The position numbers and the translations under genes were made by a program. The notes beneath the pieces were generated by a model that saw nothing but the letters and a program-made list of their open reading frames with translations, was not told the origin of the DNA and made no database searches. 64,000 nt of DNA, taken from Seminavis robusta (Eukaryota; Bacillariophyta; Bacillariophyceae; Naviculales; Naviculaceae). The stretch is from assembly GCA_903772945.1 (NCBI GenBank), contig CAICTM010000092.1, positions 1-64,000 of the forward strand, in the 5' to 3' direction. Of this stretch, positions 42,291-52,549 are shown piece by piece. Positions within the stretch are counted from its first letter, which is position 1; every line of letters starts with the position of its first letter.

Positions 42291-45200
42291 CTAAGCCAAC
42301 AACGCTGCGTCATTGTGGTCTCCACTACCGGTGAACTTTTGAGCATGTACAGCAGGCAAACCAATGAGAAGTTCGTGGTCTTCAATGGTTTGTTCTCGTA
42401 ACGTCTTCGAAAGGGGGAGGAGCTGAGATCCGGCACCCATAGATCCAAGCATTAGAACGGCGCCGGGATGGAGCACAGCCCCAGCACCAAGATACACGGT
42501 GCCGTGGTTGAGAGTACCGCGGTCGACCCGATGTGCCACGCAATGACTTGCCTCGTCGACGACCGCAAAATTGCCAATGGTTGTGTTTTCCGCGTCTCCC
42601 GGGTCGACGAAACCAAACATGTCAATGAAAACAGACGTACAGTCGCCAATGTTTGCCCCGAGTAGCTTGTAATGCAACGTCAACGGGAAAAGACCGCCAA
42701 TCAACGGCATAGTTACCAACTCCACCAACTCAACAATGACTTGCATGTGATGAAACGTTACGCCGCGAAACGTTCGAAGAGAGAACTTCTCAATGACGGT
42801 CTTTCCAAACACGAGTCTCTTTACCAGATGCAACTCGAGGACAACGCCCGCAACGATCAATAGGTATACAAGACCGACTCGAATTGGTAGGGTGTATTCA
42901 ATCTCCAAGTCACCGAGGTCGACGTCTCGAACAATTTCTAGCGTCAACACTGCCCCGACAAAGAGATAGCCAAGATGCAACAACAGGAACGTATTGCGTA
43001 GTAAACCAGCCACATGCCAAGACATGCTCTCGTCGTCGTTGTCCGTTTCTGCCTTCTCAGCCTTCGTCAGCGTTGGGCTGACAGGATTCCCGACAACGAT
43101 CTGTCCAGGCGCAACTGTCTGGCCGTTCGGCACCCTGGTCAGTGTAGGCGTCGCAGAGTCATTTTCCATTGTGACACCAGACTCGATGAAACTGCCAGCT
43201 GCACATTCGCATCGGTTGCCAATCGAGATATCAGGCTCGGCCGCGATGGACAACCACGGACAACCAAGACGACCGCACGATCCTATCCATTCCCACACAT
43301 TACTAGCAACACCAGGGCTAGCTGTAGTAGGGGCGCAGCTTGAAGAAAATAAAACACTGTTCGAACCCACGCGGACGCGATGGGCAAGAGAGGCCGAGAC
43401 GACGCCAACACATGATGAAATGACGGATCCTCGGCCAAGCCTCATTCCAAACAATCGATGCCACCACTCTTGCAGTACCGTTTTGGGTAGGAACGGGAAG
43501 TAAAGAAACACAATCAGCGCTTCCACCCGATCCACAAAGTATGGGCTCACGAACGACCACTTGAATATCACGCAGGTACACAATAGCAGGAGTCCAGCAA
43601 GTTCGTGAATCAAAACGTATGACCCCGACAAGAGGAATGCAGTCCAGTTCCAGTGGTCGTAGTATACAGTTAATCTGTATACGTGGAGGTTGGCATCGCG
43701 CACATCACTTCAGCTGCTGCTCACAGAGGGTTCAGGAGCTGAAGGTCCGATTTCGTTCGCCACCCACCATGCAATGACCATCAACGCAAAAAGAGCAAAT
43801 GGGGTCAAGCAACGAAGCAAGAGTCCCAGCGGACCAATGAGCGTCGGAGATGGCGAATACGATTCGCTCTCAATCATGGTAGCCGGGAGGCCACTCCACT
43901 TAGCATTCTCAGCTTTGAGACTGCCGCCCGGTGGGACTACTGTACGGCTCTCGATGCGAACACGGCTAGCCACGTTGCTGCCGGCCATGACAACAGCACC
44001 GCTACCAACGACGGATTCAGACCCGACGACTACCTCTTGAAAGTATGCGCCGGTCCAGTGCATTGTTCGAGGAAAGATGTGGCCTTTGATCTCGCTCTTG
44101 GCTCCAATTGTTACAAGATCCCAGCATCGAATCGGGGTGTGGAGTCGCGCCGTGATCGCAATGTTCGAACCCATAAGGTTGTAAAACACGTTTCTGATGG
44201 GCGTATCCGATAGGAAATGTCCAACTGTGGCCTCCCATACGGCGACAAGGCGGGTCACGGTCCACCATCGAGCGAAGACGCCTGACCACATGACATACCG
44301 GTCATCGGCCTTAATGCGGCCAAGGAGGAGCCACTTGATAGCAATACAAGCAGCCGAATAGGTAGCCATCCAGATTGGTATGGCAAGAAAGACCAAAGGA
44401 CCAGTTCTCGAGTTGTGAATCCACCATTCCGACTTGTAGTGCCAGTTATGTTTGATGTATACAGCCGACGGCATAATCGAGACAAAAATGACTACAAAGG
44501 TCAGAAGAAGGACCACCGTTTGCCGTGGCACTCGAAGAATCCTCGATGGGATCAGCTTCCGGACCAATGTGCTGTCGAACGGAGGATTCGTTGGAATCGA
44601 CAAGACGACATTCTCCTGTTTCTCTCTCAAGGAAACCAGAAGCTCCTCCACTGTCAATGATGACGCTTGCGAAAAGCTTAGCTGGACTTGAAACTTCTCT
44701 CTCGCAACTCCTTCCAACGCAACTAGTTGCATGGAGTCAATGCCATTCTCGACCAGCGTACGGCTTGGGTCTACTGCTCCAGCCAAGGAAAAGAGTTCTT
44801 CGAGAGTAGCTGCGCGATGCAGACCGCTGCACTTGCTATCGAGCGAAGGGGTCGTTCCAACAGGATCGGGCAATTCGCCACACTCCCAGCGGGATTTCAT
44901 TGCCTTGCGTTTGACTTTACCGCTTGTCGTCTTGTATACGGAGCCCTTTTTAAGAATCCGGACTTCGTCAACTTTAATCCCACTCACGTTCTCCTCGACG
45001 TGTAGCAGAACCTTTTGTGCGAGCGAGTCAAGAGCCTGAGGATTCTTGGTAAAATTTTCCCGCGCTTCACAAAGGAGCACGGCGGATTCGGGGGTGGCTT
45101 GGAAGGCACAGCTTGATCCTGGCCGTAACTTGTCTGGAAACCCCGTTTCAGCGGCTCGTTCAACGTCCGAAGGGGCAATATTTTTCCCGTTCATGATGAT

Positions 45201-48200
45201 GAGATCCTTCAACCGGGAGACAAAGTACAGTTCGTTTTCACGAATGAAACCTATATCGCCTGTGCGTAGATAAGAAAGATCTTCAGTGTCCGCACCGTCG
45301 AGTTTCGCCTTCATTTCGGAATTAGACAGCTCGGGTTTACCCCAGTAACCAGCACTGACGCATGGACTACTTAGCCAAATCTCCCCTTCCACGCCTTCTG
45401 GAACCAACTTGCAGCTGTCTGGATCGACAACTCGAACGTCGACGCCACCAATCATTCGGCTGAATTCAAGATTGCCAATTGACCATCGCAAGTCCGAACA
45501 TGTAGCATGGGGTGACGCTCCTGATGTGGCAGCGAGAACATGCTCAGCGAGTCCGTACATACTCGCGACAGCCGTCTTTTCGATGCCCATAACGTCGTCA
45601 ATATCTCCCAGGAGACGAAACTCGCTAGGCTCAGATCTGTTACTAGAAGTCTATAGAATCATCTGATTCTATAGAATGGAAAAAAAATCTGTAGAATGGT
45701 CTGATTCTATAGAATACTTGAGGGAGGTATACTAGAATTCTATAGAATCAGATCAATCTATAGAATCAAAGTATGTGAGAATCTGTAGAAATCTTATTCT
45801 ATAGAATCACACATCATATTCTATAGAATCACACATCATATTCTATAGAATCAATTGAATTTTCTCTTGATTCTATAGAATCATCTTCAATTTTTCTGAT
45901 TCTATAGAATGAAACATGAAAATCTGTAGAATGTTGTTGCTCTGTGATACTACCGGTAGTACTGTTGTTGCCATTGGACGACATTGAGGCTGGTGATAGG
46001 GCATGCATCAATCCACAGACTTGACTCTCCTCTCTCCTTGTTATCCGGATCGATCGATCGATCGATTGATCGTGGACAATGGTTGATGGTTGATTGTTGC
46101 TCTTCAAATTCCACCAAACTTGAATGTCAGTGGCCAAGAACTGACTGCCATCCCATGGTCCATAGAATTCAATGAGGGATGGCTTTCAGTTCTGCACCGG
46201 AGACGGTCGGCTTGAGTGAGGCTTGATAGAAGAGGTGCAACGATCCCATTCGAATAATTCAAGAACAACTCGCCGAGATCTGACTGCCTTCCCTCAGTCC
46301 ATAGAAATAAATGAGGGATGGCTTTTGAATCTGCACCTTCAACAACACTCTTGATAATCAATCCATTGATAGAATCAACAATACCGGTACATGTACTCTA
46401 TTGTCGGTCAAGCTCCATATTCAGTCAATGAAGGAGAGAAGACAGATGAGGCTGTCAATTCTATGAGAAGTCAGTGCTTTGCCTTCAATAATACACTTGA
46501 TAATAGACTTACCTTATTGCAATACGACTGTAGTAGCAGTAGCAGTAGTAGTACATGTAGCAGTAGCAGTAGCAGTAGTAGCGATGGATTGATCCACTAT
46601 CCACTGATGAGGCTGTGGCACAACGCCATGTGTTGCTGCTGTTGTTGTTTGTTGCTCTTGCTGGTGCCGCTGTGGAAGGGTGCTGTGACCTTTCTGTGCC
46701 CTTCCCATTCTATAGAATGAAAACCGCTGATTCTATAGAATGGTCTCTGATTCTATAGAATGGCAAATTCCATAGACTTCTAGCATCAGATCCAATGACG
46801 ACGAACTTTAAGGAAGGAATACGATCCTTCATTTCCAGGGTACCGGTAGGTAGACCATTCTTCTCGTTACGTTCTTTCAGGCGCTTGCAGCACAACGAGA
46901 ATCCAAAATCGGGACCGTTGGTGCATGTTGCCTTGTACCGGCGCATCGCTTCTACCCAAATGAGAGGATGAAGAAACGTTAGTGGCGACATGGCGTATGA
47001 TGTCCCGCCGGTTGACAGGAAACTCAAGAATGATCCGAACAACCCCATATCATGAAACTCGGGTGTCCATGAGACGTTGACAAAGTCTTCCGCGTCCGTC
47101 CTGGCCGACGTTCTTGCGTAAACATGGTGGCATCTCTCGAGGTACGATATTTGGTGGCGAATATTGCCGTGGGTTATAATGACGCCTTTTGGGTCGGTGG
47201 TACTGCCCGAAGTATACTGCAACAAGGCAACATCGTCGGCTGTAGGTTGCCAATCTTCAAACTCTGCAGGTGCCGAAGGCAGAGTCTTGTCCGTCGCGAC
47301 CCAATCGATTTCTTTAGGCCAGTCTCTGTTTATGAGGCGAGACGCCTGGACGATTCTCAGATACCTCTTCGTCGTCAGCGCAACCTTTGCGCCAGAATCT
47401 TGAACAAAATGAGCAAACTTTGGAACGTCGACGTCCAAGTTGGCTGGATTCGGAGGGTACGTTGAAACGACGATTCCACCAACTCTGATGATTGCCACAA
47501 GTCCTACCAAAAATTCAATACCAATGGGATAGACAATCATGACACGACAACCAGGTTGAACTCCGTACTTGGTCTTCAAAAGAAATGCAAGATCCCTGCT
47601 CTTGTCCCATAATTGCTTCCTCGTGTACGAATCCACAACGTTGGCCTCTTCGTCGAGCCACGCATACATCAGCCTGTCGGGTTTTGATTCCGCCAGCGTA
47701 CGGAAGCACTCGATGGTGAACCTTTTTTCAAAACCGTTAGAGGCCGCATAGTCCGTCGCATCACGGACGAACACATTTTCTCCGTCACTGTCCGAACCAT
47801 TCAGGAGGGTCGATGCGTGATCATCTGTACGAGTACCTGTATCAACGGAAGCGCCTTTGACCAACGCCTCTTCCGAGTTGGAAGACGAGCGACGACGGCG
47901 TCCCCTGAAATCAACAAAGGCGATTAAAAGCAGAATGCAGATAATCGAGCTGGACACAATGGCAACAACGAGGGGGCAAGAGCTAGGGTCGTCACATTCT
48001 GTAGGCGAAATGGTGTCGCTGGAGTATTCGAGAGCTGGAGTCGCTCCAAACTCGACCTCGAGTGGAAAGCCACCAATACCGCAGGATGAAGCCGACGACG
48101 TAGGAGCATTGGCTTCCAGGGTCGTCCCATGAATCACAGGGTCGTAGTTGCAATAGGAAAAGTTGTCGCCGCCAAGAGCAGACAAACGTACGCTGCCACA

Positions 48201-49821
48201 AAGTTCAACTTGAGGGTCTGGCGAGTAGTAGGTCAGAGATACCAGGCACATTTCATCACCACTTCTCTCTCCCCACAAGATCCCGTCCAAATCTTTGCGT
48301 TTCGAAGTGTCAAAAACGCAGTGGAGTCGAAGAATATCTCCCGGTTCCACGGTGGCATCTACTGCTGTCGTCTTTTGGAACTCAAAGTTCCAAAACTCTG
48401 TTTTGCTGATAATACCCTTGAAGTTTCCATCGGCGTCGTAATGGGAAACCCAGATATGACGGCCATGCGAATGCATGTGCAAAAAAGCAAAGAGAACGCG
48501 CATAGGATGTGGGTTCTTACGGGTACAATGCGAGGAGCATGTGGCCTGATAGTGAACAAGATCTTGACCCGCCGGGATGGTTGCTCCGACTTCTTTGTTG
48601 CTTATCATCAAGACGCCGGCGGAAAACTCTCTTTGCTGACTCGTCAGGTAAACACGAAAGCCGCTAGAATCCACACTTCCGGCTCCGACGTGCTTCACAG
48701 CGCCAGCGCCATCTTGGTTGTCCTCCTCGTCGTCAGTAGTATAGCTTGTCCATATGGGTGGGAGGTTGTAGTGACCTTGCAAGACCACATATCGGACGTT
48801 TCGCAGGCCTACCTCTTCTGGTAACACAAGGGCATTTCCTCCCAATGCCCATCCGAAAATATAGTTGCAGTGGAGCACCGCGGGCTGAATACCAAGAAAC
48901 GTTTGTGGTTCTTGATATGCAAGCCAGTCGCTATTGGTAGGGCCATCGTCACATCCGTAGACAACGAAATGGTGTACAAAGTTGGGCTTTGTTGCCACTG
49001 CATCAAAGTCGAAACCCATGATATCGTCTTGGAGTTCTCCAAGATCCATCGAGTAGTGCACGTATACGTCATCCCACCCATCGGCCAGGGTAACGTTTGG
49101 CATGGTAACGTCGAGATGCCAGTCCGCATCTGCAAACGGATCTTGTTCGTCTTCCTTTCCAAATTGAATCATGGTTGTACCACGGTGCTTGGGTCCGTGA
49201 TAACTCAGGTATGTTTCTTGACCAAACGCAAAGATGACGCTCATCCTTTCGTCTAGATTCACGACGCGATCTTGATGTTTGTCTCCAGTGTCTAGCTTTC
49301 GCTGTAAGACCACTACAGTGCCCGTGTCGCTACTGTAATGACCAGCCAACACGGCCCAATCCTGCTGTGAATCTCGTACGGGAAAGGGTGGTGTTCCTTT
49401 ATCCAAAGGAGAGGATTCCCAGGGGACATAATAATCGGTTGCGGTTACATTTCCTACGCATGGCAGATAGATAGAGACGGACATACCGGCAACATAAGCG
49501 AGAATATGCCACATTTGCAACAACCAATCTATTACCATTCAAGTACCACATACCTAGGTTAATGTCATCGGGCATGACAATGACCACATCGGCTCCCAAC
49601 ATGGACCCAGATGCCGCTTCTCCAAATCCAAATCCAATCCATCCTGCGACAGATGACGCGGATAGCATAATGACAAGATCTTGTCCATCATTGATGACTT
49701 TCCATCCATGGATCCGCAAATTAGCAGGCTCGGCCAGCAATAAGAATTCATCAGAAGTGGTATGGTCATTCTGATGATCCCAAGGACCATACATCTCCTC
49801 TAACAGTGATGCGTTCATCAT
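42291..49821 (-). CDS. Giant DOMON-copper monooxygenase-FAAL-carrier-Pls-like fusion, interrupted by an insertion
   Basis: Exons (minus) 49821-49554 and 49453-42291, the second carrying a 1148-bp insertion (45638-46785). Without the element and one 7-bp duplicate, 2092 codons remain in frame. Order: DOMON domain (GWIGFGFGEAASGSMLGADVV); dopamine-beta-hydroxylase-like copper domains with FVHHFVVYGCD, FLHMHSHGRH and DEMCLVSLTYYSP, so the copper ligands look complete; one TM span (SSIICILLLIAFV); FAAL-type adenylation domain (QYTSGSTTDPKGV, FHDMGLFGS, RTGDIG, final TTSGKVKR); carrier domain with phosphopantetheine Ser in NGIDSMQ (codon near 44735); then TM spans with left-handed-helix hexapeptide regions like the end of poly-lysine-synthetase-type NRPSs. 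An in-frame TGA lies at 43710-43712. No signal peptide is visible before residue 1, although DOMON and copper domains are usually lumenal. The product is unknown. This allele may be inactive. Confidence 0.75.
43710..43712 (-). other. Single in-frame TGA within the giant fusion gene
   Basis: The TGA follows EPSVSSS and is followed, without change of frame, by SDVRDANLHVYRL and 470 more codons of the same protein family. It lies in a hydrophilic loop between TM spans. No GT-AG intron of reasonable size removes it in frame. It may be a nonsense change, a sequencing error, or (least likely) recoding. Confidence 0.75.
45638..46785. mobile_element. 1148-bp non-autonomous TIR element inserted in the fusion gene
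   Basis: Flanked by the 7-bp direct repeat TCAGATC (45631-45637 and 46786-46792). The ends are inverted: the left end reads TGTTACTAGAAGTCTATAG and the right end, reverse complemented, reads TGCTAGAAGTCTATGG, so about 18 bases match apart from a 3-base gap and one change. Inside are at least 13 copies of the palindromic TCTATAGAAT and several TCTGTAGAAT variants, clustered near both ends (45650-45935 and 46705-46770). The centre holds an ATCG run, an AGTAGC microsatellite and two copies of a segment with AATGAGGGATGGCTTT. No transposase is encoded, so movement would need a helper. The class (MITE, foldback or introner-like) is not decided. Confidence 0.8.
46531..46582. repeat. AGTAGC/AGT microsatellite inside the TIR element
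   Basis: Runs of AGTAGC and AGT units, interrupted once by ACATGT, within the insertion element. Confidence 0.85.
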
Positions 49822-49980
49822 CAAAATGATGGCAATGATGGTATTGGTATTATGACAATTGCTAGCTAGCTACGGTACGGTAGCAAGCTTGTTCTCTTGT
49901 TGCATGTAGCGTTTCTCTATCGTCGTGAGATATCGTTGGCTGCTGCTTGGATGGTACGGTACACGTATGCAGTCTTTGTC

Positions 49981-50028
49981 GTTGTTGGAGTTGTTGTTGG
50001 AGTTGTTGTTGGAGTTGTTGTCGGAGTT
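49981..50028. repeat. 12-bp (GTTGTTGTTGGA) tandem repeat
   Basis: Four copies, the last slightly changed, about 160 bp upstream of the fusion gene's first codon. Confidence 0.85.
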
Positions 50029-51234
50029 TTTGTGGAGTGCATTTGTTGTGCCGCTGTCGAAGAGGTGGTACCAGTTCGATACAGTCAGTACATGAAGATT
50101 GTGTTGGGATCCTGAAGAAAAACGAGGCTGGATCCGGAATAAACAATGTTCTCGCTATGGTGTCCGCAAAGAAGCTTTTATTGTTTATTATAGTATTTAA
50201 GTTTTGCTTTTCTTTGCCAAAACATGAAACATAAACAGGTACCGTAAAAGTACTTGAGTACTCGTAAATGAGTAAACTCACTTATTTATACATGTACTGT
50301 CGGTGAGGATTCGAGAAGAATTAATGGCCCAAGGATGAGATCACCATCATTTTTGTGCTTAAGGGCAACCATTTTCAAGTCAAAGAAATCGGGGCACGAA
50401 CGCTAAGTAAATGTAGAAAGGAAAGGAGGAGTCAGTTTTTTTGCGCGACAAATCATAAAGGCTTCTAGTCCCGTGAGAGACCTTGGTTTTCAATGACACA
50501 GAAATTGATTTCAGCTCCGTACTGCTGTCTAAGGAGGTCACTACAGGGTGCAGAAATGGGACTCAAATTCCGCACCCTGCAGAAATCAAAAAGGCTTCAT
50601 GGGGTCAATAATTATTATTCTCGAATCTGTAGTAATATTTTAATTTAATAGTCACTTTTTGCTAAACTCGTAAATCTACATGTACTGCATGCCATACCGG
50701 TATGCCATATTGGAAAAATCATTTGTTAGTAAAGTCTGAGTGAGTGTAACAACACGAAACCGCTAGCGAAAAAAAACAACGACCGATTGTTAGACCATTT
50801 CTCTTAATAGACCTCAAAGATAAAATATAAATGAAAATTATAAGCTTATTGGACAACTAGAAAGGAATACCTACTCTAAACCCCCGTTTATCATCCAGAA
50901 AGGAATGATAAGAGAGGATATTGCGAGCCCAGGGGTAAAACTGTCAAGCGATTGATCATTATTCCAAATGTTATAATCCGTAAGATACTGCACAGTGCAC
51001 ACAAATGTGTACTGGGACACCGGTACGTACACGTAGCTACGGTACCGGACCGGTACGGGAGTGCTTTCAAGTGGACAGACTCGACTCATCACTCGACTCG
51101 ACTCACGGAGTAGAACAAGACAGGCAGCCGGTTTTTCGTCAAAATGGCCTTAATTTGGCAGTTTTTCGTGTAAATTTGGACCGAATGTCTGGGCTGTGCC
51201 CGAACCACATTCAAAGGCAACGCCCACAGCGTAC

Positions 51235-51370
51235 GAATGCTGTGGACCTGTTGGACCTACCTTCGAATGCAGGTAGCTCTGTCTTTGAATGCTGTTGGAC
51301 CTGCCTTCGAATACAGGTAGCTCTGCCTTCAGATGCTGATGGACCTGCCTTCGAATGCTGTTGGACCTGC
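51235..51370. repeat. 22-bp repeat arranged in 44-bp higher-order units
   Basis: Full 44-bp units start at 51261 and 51305, with a half unit at 51349-51370 and a partial one before 51261. Each unit is two related 22-mers (one with AGGTAGCTCT, one with TGTTGGACCTGC). This is a small minisatellite. Confidence 0.85.
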
Positions 51371-52549
51371 CTCATAATGAGACGTGTTGCCATATGCCAT
51401 ATCTGCAGCCCCAGTTCACTTCTTGGACGCTCTTCCACAAAATCATGGCCGGCTTGAGTTGAGTGGGTGTTGTGTTTGCATTTGAGCATTATTCAATGAA
51501 CCCTGGCATGATTTGGTGCATGTGTTCCCCCAAAGGAGCAGTTTGATGCAGCGTCTCCTGCAGCTTCAACATGATATCCACCTTGACCAAAATGTACTGC
51601 TTACGCAAATGCATGATGATCACAATGTTAGGCAGGGTGCCTACACTTTCAGTGTGAATCTGTTTCAGGAACTTGCTTGGATTTGGCCTTCCCTGCCGTT
51701 GTGAGCGCAAAACTAGGCAGCCAGTGCAGCCACAGGCATCGATGCCTTGTTCGACCACTTGGATAACCAAAAGTGTAAAGTATCTCATAAAATCCATGGG
51801 AAAAGGATGACATCAAAACAATGCAGCTGAAAACAGATTCCTTGACGAGTTGAATGACGAGTTGAGAGGGATCTAGTTAGTAGAGATGCTATAGCACCGG
51901 CACAGTCGCAGCTGGCCAGAGCAGCAGTACTGTACCGGTAGCTAAAAACAAAGACTGAGAGCCCATCATATTCCATTGTGTTGGTTTCCTTATTGGCTCC
52001 CTGGTACTTGTGAAAGACATCGTGGGTTCCTTCCTTTGCGTTTGGTTCAGCAGGGCTTGGTTCAACACAGCCAAAAAGATCAAATAGTGTTGGTGCCACA
52101 TCGCTTCATCCATCTCCATCCCAGACAAGCACAACACCCATTGAAGATTCCCTAGCTAGCTAGGCTGTCACTCTCTATTGGAAGTATGGACACAAAAGGC
52201 TGGAAGACTCGCTAGTGCCTCGGAGTGCCCTGTGGACAAGATGGTTGTCGGCAAAAGTGCGTACAGGTGTCGGCGTTTGCGTACTGTCGTCTGCAAGCTG
52301 CGAGAGGCCATGCAGTGGCTTCAGAGTGGTGCTAGGAGCCATCCTGGGTCCAGCAGAGCAGTCAAATCAATAAGAGCATCTATAGCGTCTCATTATCAAG
52401 TGATCTAACCATCGACTGGTCGCCATTGTGTTTGTTGTTGTTTGTTGTTTGTTGTTTGCATAAAAACTTGAGTTTTACTGGATATCAAACCGCGGTCACA
52501 CATGCGGCACCGTGACAGTTGGCTGCCACCACCGGCAACATTGCCACCA

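Larger units (their letters stand above)
49822..52549. other. Long intergenic region with several tandem repeats
   Basis: Upstream of the fusion gene lies a 12-bp repeat (GTTGTTGTTGGA) at 49981-50028. Around 50545-50580 a stem of GGGTGC and GCACCC could form a short hairpin. A 22/44-bp tandem repeat lies at 51235-51370. Open frames over the repeats are by-products of their length. No gene is recognised. Confidence 0.5.

Noticed and set aside
43690-43760. A short intron removing the TGA (GTGAGC...GAAG, 17 bp, or one of 50 bp)
   Set aside because: The first is far too short to splice and the second breaks the reading frame.
45409-45666. Several open frames on the plus strand opposite the fusion gene
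   Set aside because: Shadows of the strongly coding minus strand; no domains.
45638-46785. The TG...CA-ended segment in the fusion gene as a solo LTR
   Set aside because: Its ends are long inverted repeats, the target duplication is 7 bp and the inside is palindromic repeats, which fits a TIR element better.
49862-50281. 139-codon minus-strand frame with Gln runs
   Set aside because: It is produced by the 12-bp GTTGTTGTTGGA repeat and has no other support.
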